A stretch of 30,405 bases of DNA, taken from assembly GCF_900095215.1 (NCBI RefSeq), contig NZ_LT606949.1, forward strand, positions 1,672,950 through 1,703,354, in the 5' to 3' direction. The translations under genes were made by a program, and so were the position numbers. Positions within the stretch are counted from its first letter, which is position 1. The number at the start of each line of letters is the position of its first letter. Positions 6,720 to 17,703 of the stretch are shown piece after piece. The notes under the pieces are model-generated. The model ran no database searches. It was not told the origin of the DNA and saw only the letters and a program-made list of their open reading frames with translations. Source of the DNA: Polynucleobacter necessarius. GTDB lineage: Bacteria > Pseudomonadota > Gammaproteobacteria > Burkholderiales > Burkholderiaceae.

Positions 6720-6860
6720 AAACCTTAAAAAATCAGAAATTTAAGAATTAAGAAAAAAAGTTGAAATTTTTTTTTCAAAACTAACCCTTTGTTTTTATTG
6801 AATTAATTTTAATCGTAGGAAAAAACCCTGCCTTTTTGAAGAAAAAGAGTACGAAAGGTA
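6720..6860 (+). promoter_or_regulatory. A/T-rich upstream element of the rRNA promoter
   Basis: This gene-free stretch contains long A and T runs (for example T runs at 6768-6777 and repeated AAA/TTT tracts) directly before the rRNA promoter. A/T-rich upstream (UP) elements that bind the alpha subunit C-terminal domains are usual before rRNA promoters. No coding sequence or repeat is seen in it. The element is inferred from composition and position. Confidence 0.5.
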
Positions 6861-6889
6861 TTGACGACCCAAAAAAAATGGGATATAGT
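6861..6889 (+). promoter_or_regulatory. rRNA operon sigma-70 promoter
   Basis: TTGACG (6861-6866), exactly 17 bases, then TATAGT (6884-6889): 5 of 6 matches in each hexamer. Transcription should start at about 6896, giving a leader of about 215 bases before mature 16S. Confidence 0.85.
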
Positions 6890-6935
6890 TTCACCTCTAT
6901 GTGCTGAAATGTTTTTTGAAATACGAGACAAGTCA

Positions 6936-6950
6936 GTCCTCTTTAAAAAT
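6936..6950 (+). promoter_or_regulatory. boxA-like antitermination site in rRNA leader
   Basis: GTCCTCTTTAAAAAT resembles the rrn boxA (TGCTCTTTAACA) bound by NusB-NusE. It lies about 40 bases after the predicted start site. A near copy occurs in the 16S-23S spacer, as in other rRNA operons. Confidence 0.6.
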
Positions 6951-6952
6951 TA

Positions 6953-6982
6953 GTCAACCGATAATTGTGGGTACTAAGTGTG
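6953..6982 (+). other. Pre-16S processing stem, 5' arm
   Basis: Bases 6953-6962 plus 6976-6982 are perfectly complementary (17 pairs) to 8673-8689 downstream of 16S; 13 bases (6963-6975) bulge out. Such a long-range stem brackets 16S and is the normal RNase III target in rRNA maturation. Confidence 0.65.
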
Positions 6983-7109
6983 AAAGCATCCAGTCTTTCG
7001 GGATAGATGTAAATAAATAGTACTCATAGACAGTAAGTAAAAAGATTTGGTTTTATTACCAAGTCAATTTCTTGAATGAGTGCGACGATCCGCAAGGATC
7101 ACAGGAATT

Positions 7110-8645
<1,536 letters not shown>

Positions 8646-8672
8646 GAGAAAAGATGCTGGAGCTATAGTGCC

Positions 8673-8689
8673 CACACTTATCGGTTGAC
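8673..8689 (+). other. Pre-16S processing stem, 3' arm
   Basis: Complement of 6953-6962 and 6976-6982 in the leader; all 17 bases pair. It lies between 16S and tRNA-Ile. Confidence 0.65.
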
Positions 8690-8701
8690 AATAATAGCCA
8701 C

Positions 8702-8778
8702 GGGTCTGTAGCTCAGCTGGTTAGAGCACTGTGTTGATAACGCAGGGGTCGTAGGTTCAAATCCTACCAGACCCACCA
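8702..8778 (+). tRNA. tRNA-Ile(GAT)
   Basis: A 77-base cloverleaf with acceptor GGGTCTG / CAGACCC, D-arm GCTCAGCTGGTTAGAGC, anticodon loop TTGATAA (GAT), T-arm GGTTCAAATCC and an encoded CCA. It is the usual first tRNA of the 16S-23S spacer. Confidence 0.97.
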
Positions 8779-8808
8779 ATCAGTAGTGATATGGTCTTGG
8801 TGGACGTT

Positions 8809-8884
8809 GGGGGATTAGCTCAGCTGGGAGAGCACCTGCTTTGCAAGCAGGGGGTCGTCGGTTCGATCCCGTCATCCTCCACCA
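8809..8884 (+). tRNA. tRNA-Ala(TGC)
   Basis: A 76-base cloverleaf with acceptor GGGGGAT / ATCCTCC (one G-U pair), anticodon loop TTTGCAA (TGC), T-arm GGTTCGATCCC and an encoded CCA. It lies 30 bases after tRNA-Ile in the rRNA spacer. Confidence 0.97.
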
Positions 8885-8942
8885 ACTCTTAAATGTCAAA
8901 ATTAAGCTTATTAGTTAATTGTTTAGTTTTGCCATTTATGGC

Positions 8943-8958
8943 TGTTCTTTAAAAATTT
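8943..8958 (+). promoter_or_regulatory. boxA-like site in 16S-23S spacer
   Basis: TGTTCTTTAAAAATTT in the 268-base tRNA-Ala to 23S spacer matches the boxA pattern and shares CTTTAAAAAT with the leader copy. It would renew the antitermination complex before 23S. The rest of the spacer holds no gene. Confidence 0.6.
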
Positions 8959-9134
8959 GAGTAAGCAAAGTGTCAAATGTTTTTTGAGAGGACATTTGAC
9001 AATGTAAATAAGGGTAAAGATTGAATCATCAATCAGTAATATCAAACGAGTTTTACAAAGTTCTTAACAAGTACTTACAGTTTGGATTACGGCAAACATG
9101 TCAGAAGTAGAAGTAAACCTGTAACAGTTACTAG

Positions 9135-9152
9135 CAATGGTGCTCGTTATAG

Positions 9153-9159
<7 letters not shown>
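9135..9159 (+). other. Pre-23S processing stem, 5' arm
   Basis: These 25 bases pair with 12016-12040 beyond the 3' end of 23S: 23 Watson-Crick pairs, one G-U pair (9139-12036) and one C-C mismatch (9145-12030). The inner part is the terminal helix of mature 23S; the outer part is the RNase III stem. Confidence 0.7.
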
Positions 9160-12015
<2,856 letters not shown>

Positions 12016-12023
<8 letters not shown>

Positions 12024-12040
12024 TATAACCAGCACTATTG
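12016..12040 (+). other. Pre-23S processing stem, 3' arm
   Basis: Partner of 9135-9159 (24 of 25 positions paired counting one G-U). It is followed by about 88 bases of spacer with no gene before 5S. Confidence 0.7.
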
Positions 12041-12128
12041 TGTTGGATGTTTGCCAGATTTAATCTGCATCCTTAATTACATGCTTACTCAAATAGAGTT
12101 GTTGATTTATCAGAAACTCAACCCTCTA

Positions 12129-12245
12129 CGCCCGGTGACCATAGCGAATTGGAACCACTCTTTCCCATCCCGAACAGGACAGTGAAACGATTCTACGCCG
12201 ATGATAGTGCGGATTACCCGTGTGAAAGTAGGTAACTGCCGGGCA
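12129..12245 (+). rRNA. 5S ribosomal RNA
   Basis: The about 115-base gene is bounded by the terminal helix GCCCGG (12130-12135) / CCGGGC (12239-12244). The interior has GACCATAGCG, CCCATCCCGAACAGG and a TGATAGTG loop E region, all typical of bacterial 5S. It closes the rRNA operon. Ends are accurate to a few bases. Confidence 0.95.
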
Positions 12246-12254
12246 CCAATGCGA

Positions 12255-12285
12255 CGCCCAGACCCTTTTAGGTCTGGGCGTTTTT
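12255..12285 (+). terminator. rRNA operon intrinsic terminator
   Basis: CGCCCAGACC (12255-12264) pairs perfectly with GGTCTGGGCG (12271-12280) around a 6-base loop and is followed by TTTTT. This 10-base GC-rich stem is the strongest terminator in the window, 10 bases after 5S. Confidence 0.93.
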
Positions 12286-12309
12286 ACTTGTGCAAAGCGT
12301 TTAGAGTGA

Positions 12310-12338
12310 TTGACAGAAACTCCATTTGGAGTGAGAAT
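12310..12338 (+). promoter_or_regulatory. Promoter of the tRNA-Tyr/Gly/Thr - tuf operon
   Basis: A perfect TTGACA (12310-12315), 17 bases, then GAGAAT (12333-12338; 4 of 6). The G/C-containing stretch after the -10 would suit stringent control, usual for stable RNA genes. The start site would lie about 5 bases before tRNA-Tyr. Confidence 0.7.
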
Positions 12339-12349
12339 GTTGGGTTCGC

Positions 12350-12434
12350 GGAGGGGTGTCCGAGCGGCTAAAGGAGGCAGACTGTAAATCTGTTGGCTAT
12401 GCCTACGTAGGTTCGAATCCTACCCCCTCCACCA
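12350..12434 (+). tRNA. tRNA-Tyr(GTA)
   Basis: An 85-base class II tRNA with acceptor GGAGGGG / CCCCTCC, anticodon loop CTGTAAA (GTA), a long variable arm (TTGGCTATGCCTACG) and an encoded CCA. It heads the tRNA-tuf transcript. Confidence 0.96.
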
Positions 12435-12439
12435 GATGT

Positions 12440-12513
12440 GCGGGATTAGTTTAGTGGTAAAACAGCAGATTTCCAATCTTCGGTCAAGAGTTCGATTCTC
12501 TTATCCCGCTCCA
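12440..12513 (+). tRNA. tRNA-Gly(TCC)
   Basis: A 74-base cloverleaf with acceptor GCGGGAT / ATCCCGC, anticodon loop TTTCCAA (TCC), T-arm GAGTTCGATTCTC and an encoded CCA, 5 bases after tRNA-Tyr. Confidence 0.96.
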
Positions 12514-12534
12514 GAATTTGTTGCATTAGATTTC

Positions 12535-12609
<75 letters not shown>

Positions 12610-12658
12610 TGTTTGATTTATTGATTGTGTATTTCGTGTTTGGTTTAAGAGTTAACTA

Positions 12659-13616
12659 AAGGCAGAAAAAAATGGCAAAAGAAAAGTTCGAGCGGACAAA
12701 ACCGCACGTAAACGTAGGCACCATCGGTCACGTTGACCACGGTAAAACCACATTGACAGCAGCAATCGCAACCGTGCTTTCTAAAGCATTCGGTGGCGAA
12801 GCAAAAGCATACGATCAGATCGATGCTGCTCCAGAAGAAAAAGCACGTGGTATTACGATTAATACAGCGCACGTTGAGTACGAGACAGCGGGTCGTCACT
12901 ACGCTCACGTTGACTGCCCAGGACATGCTGACTACGTTAAGAACATGATTACTGGTGCCGCTCAGATGGACGGCGCAATTTTAGTTTGCTCCGCAGCTGA
13001 CGGCCCAATGCCACAAACTCGTGAGCACATCCTCTTGGCACGCCAAGTGGGCGTTCCTTACATCGTGGTGTTCCTCAACAAGTGCGACATGGTTGATGAT
13101 GCTGAATTGCTCGAGTTAGTTGAAATGGAAGTGCGTGAGCTTCTCTCCAAATACAACTTCCCTGGCGATGACACACCAATCATCCGTGGTTCTGCTAAGT
13201 TGGCTTTAGAAGGTGACGAAGGCCCATTGGGTAAAGAGGCCATCATGAAATTGGCTGAAGCATTGGACTCATACATCCCAACTCCAGAACGTGCTGTTGA
13301 CGGCACGTTCTTGATGCCAGTAGAAGACGTGTTCTCTATCTCCGGTCGCGGTACTGTTGTTACAGGCCGTATCGAGCGCGGCATCATCAAGGTTGGTGAA
13401 GAGATCGAAATTATCGGTATCAAACCAACACTCAAGACTACTTGTACTGGTGTTGAAATGTTCCGCAAATTGCTCGACCAAGGTCAAGCAGGCGATAACG
13501 TTGGTATCTTGTTACGCGGTACAAAACGTGAAGAAGTTGAGCGCGGCCAAGTATTGGCTAAGCCAGGTTCAATCACCCCACATACTCACTTTACAGCCGA
13601 GGTTTACATCTTGGGC
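12659..13616 (+). repeat. Direct repeat, tuf copy 1
   Basis: By eye no difference was found between these 958 bases and 29448-30405, at a constant offset of 16,789. The match starts 13 bases before the tuf ATG, including the ribosome site, and ends only because the window ends. Base 12658 (A) differs from 29447 (G). Confidence 0.92.
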
Positions 13617-13862
13617 AAAGACGAAGGTGGCCGCCATACTCCATTCTTTAACAACTATCGTCCACAGTTCTACTTCCGTACTACGGACGTAACTGGTTCA
13701 ATCGAGTTGCCAAAAGACAAAGAAATGGTAATGCCTGGGGATAACGTAACCATTACCGTAAAACTCATCGCTCCAATCGCGATGGAAGAAGGTTTACGTT
13801 TTGCGATCCGTGAAGGTGGCCGTACTGTTGGCGCCGGAGTGGTTGCAAAGATTTTGGCTTAA
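12672..13862 (+). CDS. tuf: Elongation factor Tu (first copy, tRNA-linked)
   Basis: EF-Tu carries aminoacyl-tRNA to the ribosomal A site as a GTP complex. The 396 residues contain GHVDHGKTT (P-loop, near 19), the switch I segment [13 protein letters not shown] near 59, DCPGHADYV near 81, NKCD near 136 and GSAKLAL near 174. Domain 2 ([13 protein letters not shown]) and domain 3 ([13 protein letters not shown] through VGAGVV) follow. The ATG at 12672 sits after AAAGGCAG. The gene is read from the tRNA-Tyr promoter, as in tufB of E. coli, and tRNA-Trp follows only 14 bases after its stop. A second copy begins at 29461 after fusA. Confidence 0.99.
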   Translation: MAKEKFERTKPHVNVGTIGHVDHGKTTLTAAIATVLSKAFGGEAKAYDQIDAAPEEKARGITINTAHVEYETAGRHYAHVDCPGHADYVKNMITGAAQMDGAILVCSAADGPMPQTREHILLARQVGVPYIVVFLNKCDMVDDAELLELVEMEVRELLSKYNFPGDDTPIIRGSAKLALEGDEGPLGKEAIMKLAEALDSYIPTPERAVDGTFLMPVEDVFSISGRGTVVTGRIERGIIKVGEEIEIIGIKPTLKTTCTGVEMFRKLLDQGQAGDNVGILLRGTKREEVERGQVLAKPGSITPHTHFTAEVYILGKDEGGRHTPFFNNYRPQFYFRTTDVTGSIELPKDKEMVMPGDNVTITVKLIAPIAMEEGLRFAIREGGRTVGAGVVAKILA

Positions 13863-13876
13863 GTGTTTTTTTATAA

Positions 13877-13952
13877 AGGGGTGTAGCTCAATTGGCAGAG
13901 CGTTGGTCTCCAAAACCAAAGGTTGGGGGTTCGATGCCCTCCGCCCCTGCCA
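13877..13952 (+). tRNA. tRNA-Trp(CCA)
   Basis: A 76-base cloverleaf with acceptor AGGGGTG / CGCCCCT (one T-G pair), D-arm GCTCAATTGGCAGAGC, anticodon loop CTCCAAA (CCA), T-arm GGGTTCGATGCCC and an encoded CCA. It lies between tuf and secE with no separate promoter seen, so it is probably cut out of the tuf-secE-nusG transcript. Confidence 0.97.
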
Positions 13953-13972
13953 CGATTTGAACTGAAAGCAAT

Positions 13973-14350
13973 ATGTCTCATCAAACAGCAAGTCAATCTG
14001 AAGAAAAAAGCAGCTGGGTCTCTGGACTCGTTGCTTTAATCGTTGTCGCAGCGTTAGTGCTTTACTACACGCTGGTTGACCAGTCTATGTTGGTGCGTCT
14101 CACCGTTTTATTTGGCGGTATTGCTGCTGCGGTTTTGATTGTGGCGATTTCACCAGGTGGACGTCGTTTTATTCATTACGCAAAAGATTCTTGGTATGAA
14201 GTAAAAAAGGTTGTTTGGCCGACTCGTAAAGAGACTACCCAAATGACTCTAGTCGTATTTGGCTTTGTTCTGATCATGTCCTTGTTTTTGTGGATTGCAG
14301 ACAAATTAATTGAATGGCTAGTTTTTTCAGTCTTTTTGGGCTGGAAGTGA
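13973..14350 (+). CDS. secE: Preprotein translocase subunit SecE
   Basis: SecE clamps SecY in the inner-membrane SecYEG channel. The 125-residue protein has three hydrophobic segments: about residues 17-36 ([20 protein letters not shown]), 43-62 ([17 protein letters not shown]), and 94-115 ([22 protein letters not shown]). Before the last lies the conserved amphipathic helix and hinge, [17 protein letters not shown]. This three-helix form is that of most proteobacteria. The gene starts 20 bases after tRNA-Trp behind a weak GAAAG site and is followed by nusG 10 bases after its stop, the standard pairing. Confidence 0.97.
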   Translation: MSHQTASQSEEKSSWVSGLVALIVVAALVLYYTLVDQSMLVRLTVLFGGIAAAVLIVAISPGGRRFIHYAKDSWYEVKKVVWPTRKETTQMTLVVFGFVLIMSLFLWIADKLIEWLVFSVFLGWK

Positions 14351-14360
14351 GCAAGAAAAA

Positions 14361-14933
14361 ATGATTGATTCTGAAGTAGCCGAAAATTCACAAGCTACCG
14401 GCAATATGCGCTGGTACGTTATTCATGCTTATTCCGGAATGGAAAAGAGCGTCAAAAAAGGTCTCGAGGAGCGTATTGCACGTTCTGGCATGCCAGAAAA
14501 ATTTGGCCGTATTTTGGTTCCTTCCGAAGAGGTTGTAGAAATGAAATCCGGCACAAAGTCTGTGTCTGAGCGTCGTTTCTTCCCGGGATATGTCCTAATT
14601 GAGATGGAAATGACCGACGAAAGCTGGCATTTGGTGAAAAATACGCCAAAAGTGACCGGTTTCGTAGGCGGTGTACGTAACCGCCCAAGTCCAATTTCTA
14701 CAGCAGAAGTCACCAAAATCATGGATCAAATGCAGGCTGGGGTGGATAAACCGAAGCCTAAGACCCTGTTTGAGGTGGGTGAGATGGTTCGCGTTAAAGA
14801 AGGTCCGTTTACTGACTTCAACGGCAACGTTGAGGAAGTGAACTACGAGAAGTCAAGATTGCGCGTTTCTGTTACAATTTTTGGCCGCAGTACCCCAGTT
14901 GAGTTGGGGTTCGGCCAGGTAGAAAAGATGTAA
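14361..14933 (+). CDS. nusG: Transcription termination/antitermination factor NusG
   Basis: NusG binds RNA polymerase, speeds elongation, and couples it to Rho or to ribosomal S10. The 190 residues start with a short variable lead, then the NGN domain ([24 protein letters not shown] from residue 16, then [14 protein letters not shown] and VTGFVGG). The C-terminal KOW domain follows ([51 protein letters not shown], about residues 137-190). Length and motifs are normal. The gene lies 10 bases after secE. About 170 non-coding bases follow before rplK. Confidence 0.98.
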   Translation: MIDSEVAENSQATGNMRWYVIHAYSGMEKSVKKGLEERIARSGMPEKFGRILVPSEEVVEMKSGTKSVSERRFFPGYVLIEMEMTDESWHLVKNTPKVTGFVGGVRNRPSPISTAEVTKIMDQMQAGVDKPKPKTLFEVGEMVRVKEGPFTDFNGNVEEVNYEKSRLRVSVTIFGRSTPVELGFGQVEKM

Positions 14934-15103
14934 AAAACAAGGACTTAGTCAAGTTTTGCAGTGCAGCAGTAAAAGTAGTTTTAGATGGTTATTTAGATTT
15001 TGTATTTACCAGAGGAGCGGAGCTAGAAAGCCAAAAAATAGCGAAGCGTTAACTCAACGGCGGTCTTTCCTAATGAGGTTGGTCGCGCTTTAAGGAGCAA
15101 CAC
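14934..15103 (+). promoter_or_regulatory. Leader region of the rplKA genes
   Basis: These 170 bases lie between nusG and rplK and hold no gene. In E. coli the rplK leader carries the L11 promoter and the binding site by which L1 represses its own operon. By position the same is expected here, but I could not pick out a convincing promoter or an L1 helix. The strong AAGGAG site at 15092-15097 is 7 bases before the rplK ATG. Confidence 0.35.
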
Positions 15104-15535
15104 ATGGCAAAGAAGATTATTGGCTTTATTAAGCTTCAGATCCCTGCAGGCAAAGCAAATCCATCACCACCCGTAGGTCCAGCATTGGGTCAACGCGGCC
15201 TTAACATTATGGAATTCTGTAAGGCGTTTAATGCTCAAACTCAGAGCATGGAATCTGGCCTGCCAATTCCAGTCGTGATTACAGCGTTCGCTGATCAGAG
15301 CTTCACATTCATCATGAAGACTCCTCCAGCAACCATCATGCTTAAGAAGGCTGCGAAGATCGAAAAAGGATCGCCACGTCCTCATACCGACAAGGTAGGA
15401 AAAATTACTCGTGCTCAAGCGGAAGAAATTGCTAAAGCAAAAATGCCAGATTTGACAGCGGCCGAAATGGATGCGGCTGTTAGAACTATCGCTGGCAGCG
15501 CCCGTTCCATGGGCATCACTGTGGAAGGAATCTAA
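15104..15535 (+). CDS. rplK: 50S ribosomal protein L11
   Basis: L11 binds the GTPase-centre region of 23S rRNA and takes part in factor turnover and RelA activation. The 143-residue length is standard. The N-terminal domain has [38 protein letters not shown]. The C-terminal RNA-binding domain has [40 protein letters not shown] and a final [12 protein letters not shown] signature. A strong AAGGAG ribosome site precedes the ATG. The stop is 2 bases before rplA, so the two are translationally linked. Confidence 0.99.
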   Translation: MAKKIIGFIKLQIPAGKANPSPPVGPALGQRGLNIMEFCKAFNAQTQSMESGLPIPVVITAFADQSFTFIMKTPPATIMLKKAAKIEKGSPRPHTDKVGKITRAQAEEIAKAKMPDLTAAEMDAAVRTIAGSARSMGITVEGI

Positions 15536-15537
15536 TC

Positions 15538-16239
15538 ATGCCTAAATTATCTAAGCGCGTAAAAGCAATTCAATCTAAAGTTGATCGCAATAAGTTTTAC
15601 CCATTAGAAGATGCATTGAACCTCGTTAAAGAGTGTGCAACTGCCAAGTTCGATGAGTCTATCGATGTTGCTGTTCAGTTGGGTATTGATGCTAAGAAAT
15701 CTGACCAAGTTGTGCGCGGCGCGGTAGTGCTCCCAGCTGGTACTGGTAAGTATGTTCGTGTTGCTGTTTTTTCTCAAGGCGAGAAGGCTGAACAAGCTAA
15801 AGCTGCTGGCGCAGAAATTGTTGGCATGGAAGAGCTTGCCGAACAAATCAAGAGCGGCAAAATTGATTTCGATATTTTGATCGCATCCCCAGACACAATG
15901 AAAATTGTTGGTACTTTAGGTCAAGTATTGGGCCCACGTGGTTTGATGCCAAATCCAAAAGTGGGAACAGTGACTCCTGACGTTGCTACTGCAGTTAAAA
16001 ATGCAAAAGCAGGTCAAGTTCAGTTCCGTTCGGACAAAGCCGGTATCGTGCACGCAAGCATTGGCCGTCGTTCATTCGAGCCAGCTGCATTGAAATCCAA
16101 CTTGCTCGCATTGCTTGAGGCTTTGAATAAAGTAAAACCTCCTGCATCTAAGGGCGTTTATTTAAAGAAGGTTGCCGTAAGCAGCACCATGGGTGCAGGC
16201 GTACGCGTAGACCAAGCATGGTTACAGGTAGCAGCTTAA
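15538..16239 (+). CDS. rplA: 50S ribosomal protein L1
   Basis: L1 forms the mobile L1 stalk that moves deacylated tRNA out of the E site and can repress its own mRNA. The 233 residues carry the family signature [24 protein letters not shown] block near residues 136-155 (here [20 protein letters not shown]), the N-terminal [27 protein letters not shown], and the RNA-contacting [13 protein letters not shown]. The ribosome site GGAAGG lies inside the end of rplK. The gene is followed by the long rplJ leader. Confidence 0.99.
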   Translation: MPKLSKRVKAIQSKVDRNKFYPLEDALNLVKECATAKFDESIDVAVQLGIDAKKSDQVVRGAVVLPAGTGKYVRVAVFSQGEKAEQAKAAGAEIVGMEELAEQIKSGKIDFDILIASPDTMKIVGTLGQVLGPRGLMPNPKVGTVTPDVATAVKNAKAGQVQFRSDKAGIVHASIGRRSFEPAALKSNLLALLEALNKVKPPASKGVYLKKVAVSSTMGAGVRVDQAWLQVAA

Positions 16240-16477
16240 TAACCGGTAACAAAAAAGAACTTTGGGTCGACTCTCACTCTTTGATTAAGAGTCGAACATC
16301 AAAGACCGTTGGTGGATTGGTTTGCTTGCTCAGAAATTAATTCTTAATCGTTACGAAAGTAATAGCCAGCGCAGATGGCGACCCTGAAAAGATTTTCACA
16401 AGAGTCTTTGTGAACAAATGATCAGACGCTGGTGTGTAACCCCAACTGGAAACAGTTGGTTTTTATGGAGTTAAACC
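16240..16477 (+). promoter_or_regulatory. rplJL (L10) mRNA leader with autoregulatory site
   Basis: A 238-base non-coding stretch separates rplA from rplJ, far more than other gaps in this operon. In gammaproteobacteria the same position holds the L10-leader, where the L10-(L12)4 complex binds and blocks translation. The sequence has several local complementarities, for example GACTCTCACTCTTTGATTAAGAGTC near 16269. The most distal is a clean hairpin, CCAACTG (16442-16448) with CAGTTGG (16453-16459) closing a GAAA tetraloop. It is followed by TTTTT and lies 13 bases before the ribosome site. That last hairpin may act as an attenuator. Binding by L10 is inferred from position. Confidence 0.6.
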
Positions 16478-17110
16478 GTGCCTTTGAATGTACAAGACAA
16501 AAAAGCGATTGTTGCTGATGTCCGCGCTCAATTGGCTGGAGCCCAAACTGTCGTGCTCGCTGAATACCGTGGTATTTCAGTAGCGCAGTTGACAAAGCTA
16601 CGTGCTAGCGCACGTGACCAAGGTGTATATCTGCGCGTTTTGAAGAACACATTGGCACGCCGTGCTGCACAAGGCACACGGTTTGAGCCTCTTGCTGATT
16701 CGATGGTTGGCCCCTTGATCTATGGCATTTCTGCAGATCCAATTGCGTCGGCAAAAGTATTGCAGGCCTGTGCCAAGACTCAAGATCAGCTGGTCATTAA
16801 AGCTGGCTTATATAACGGCAAGTTGTTAGACGTTGCAGGCGTAAAAGCCCTGGCAACAATTCCAAGCCGCGAAGAGTTGTTATCTCAGTTGTTGGGCGTG
16901 ATGTTGGCCCCAGTTTCTGCGATGGCTCGCGTATTGGGCGCAGTAGCAGCACAAAAGGCGGCTGGAGCACCTGCTCCGTTAGCGGCACCTGTAGAAGCAG
17001 CAGCCACAGCAGCAGTAGTCGCTGAAGCCGTTCCTGAAGCAGCCGCTGAGTCTGCAGCCGTAGCCCCAGAAGCTGGCACAGAAGCAAACGAAACCCCTGC
17101 CGCTGAATAA
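16478..17110 (+). CDS. rplJ: 50S ribosomal protein L10, with Ala-rich C-terminal extension
   Basis: L10 is the base of the ribosomal stalk, binding 23S rRNA through its N-terminal domain and L7/L12 dimers through its C-terminal helix. The N-terminal domain is typical ([63 protein letters not shown]). The L12-binding helix region ([28 protein letters not shown]) follows near residues 133-163. Beyond it is a tail of about 45 residues made almost wholly of Ala, Pro, Glu and Val. The total is 210 residues, against roughly 165-175 for most L10. The start is GTG at 16478, with GGAG 9 bases upstream. The tail resembles the flexible hinge of L7/L12; its role is unknown. Confidence 0.98.
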   Translation: MPLNVQDKKAIVADVRAQLAGAQTVVLAEYRGISVAQLTKLRASARDQGVYLRVLKNTLARRAAQGTRFEPLADSMVGPLIYGISADPIASAKVLQACAKTQDQLVIKAGLYNGKLLDVAGVKALATIPSREELLSQLLGVMLAPVSAMARVLGAVAAQKAAGAPAPLAAPVEAAATAAVVAEAVPEAAAESAAVAPEAGTEANETPAAE

Positions 17111-17146
17111 GCGACAGATTAACTATTTAAGGATTAGGAGCTAACA

Positions 17147-17524
17147 ATGGCGATTACTAAAGAAGAAATCATTGAAGCAGTAGGTAGCATGTCCGTTATG
17201 GATTTGAACGATTTGGTTAAAGCGTTCGAAGAGAAGTTTGGTGTTTCAGCTGCAGCGATGGCTGTTGCTGGTCCTGCAGGCGGCGGTGATGCTGCTGGCG
17301 GTGGCGAAGAACAAACTGAATTCACTGTAAATCTCGTTGAAGCTGGCGCAAATAAAGTTTCAGTAATTAAAGCGGTTCGTGAGATTACTGGCCTTGGTTT
17401 GAAAGAAGCAAAAGATTTGGTTGACGGTGCACCGAAGTCAATCAAAGAAGGGGTTGACAAGAAAACTGCTGAAGAAGCCAAGAAGAAGCTTGAAGAAGCT
17501 GGCGCTAAAGCAGAACTCAAGTAA
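17147..17524 (+). CDS. rplL: 50S ribosomal protein L7/L12
   Basis: L7/L12 dimers form the flexible stalk that recruits translational GTPases. The 125 residues show the N-terminal dimerisation and L10-binding helices ([32 protein letters not shown]), an Ala/Gly hinge ([22 protein letters not shown]), and the factor-binding C-terminal domain ([46 protein letters not shown]). The AGGAG site is 7 bases before the ATG. It follows rplJ by 36 bases, and the pair shares the upstream L10 leader. Confidence 0.99.
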   Translation: MAITKEEIIEAVGSMSVMDLNDLVKAFEEKFGVSAAAMAVAGPAGGGDAAGGGEEQTEFTVNLVEAGANKVSVIKAVREITGLGLKEAKDLVDGAPKSIKEGVDKKTAEEAKKKLEEAGAKAELK

Positions 17525-17534
17525 TACGCACAAT

Positions 17535-17563
17535 GCTAGCGCCTCTCACAAAGGGGCGTTAGC
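17535..17563 (+). promoter_or_regulatory. Hairpin in the rplL-rpoB gap (attenuator or RNase III site)
   Basis: GCTAGCGCCTC (17535-17545) pairs with GGGGCGTTAGC (17553-17563) over 11 positions, including two G-U pairs, with a 7-base loop. No T run follows. The 179-base rplL-rpoB gap of E. coli-type operons holds an attenuator and an RNase III site that lower rpoBC expression relative to rplL. This hairpin is a good candidate for either. Confidence 0.6.
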
Positions 17564-17703
17564 CATGTTGGGTTTGCCTTCTGATACGACTGCAGAATGC
17601 AAGTTTGGTCGGACACTGAATCGAAACGATTTAGTGTTGTCCGCCAGTGATTGGTAGTGGCCAATCGCCAAATCTTTGTACAGTCGCTGAATTCGGAGAT
17701 GAA

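Noticed and set aside
13058..13487. Long antisense frames inside tuf, repeated at 29847-30276
   Set aside because: They are mirror frames of EF-Tu codons and repeat only because tuf is duplicated.
15073..15093. Six-codon mini-ORF (MRLVAL) just before rplK, its stop overlapping the AAGGAG site
   Set aside because: It has no ribosome site of its own and no regulatory-codon pattern; such short frames occur by chance. It would need ribosome profiling.
17647..17703. 19-codon N-terminal extension of RpoB
   Set aside because: The family starts at [10 protein letters not shown], and GGAG lies just before the ATG at 17704.
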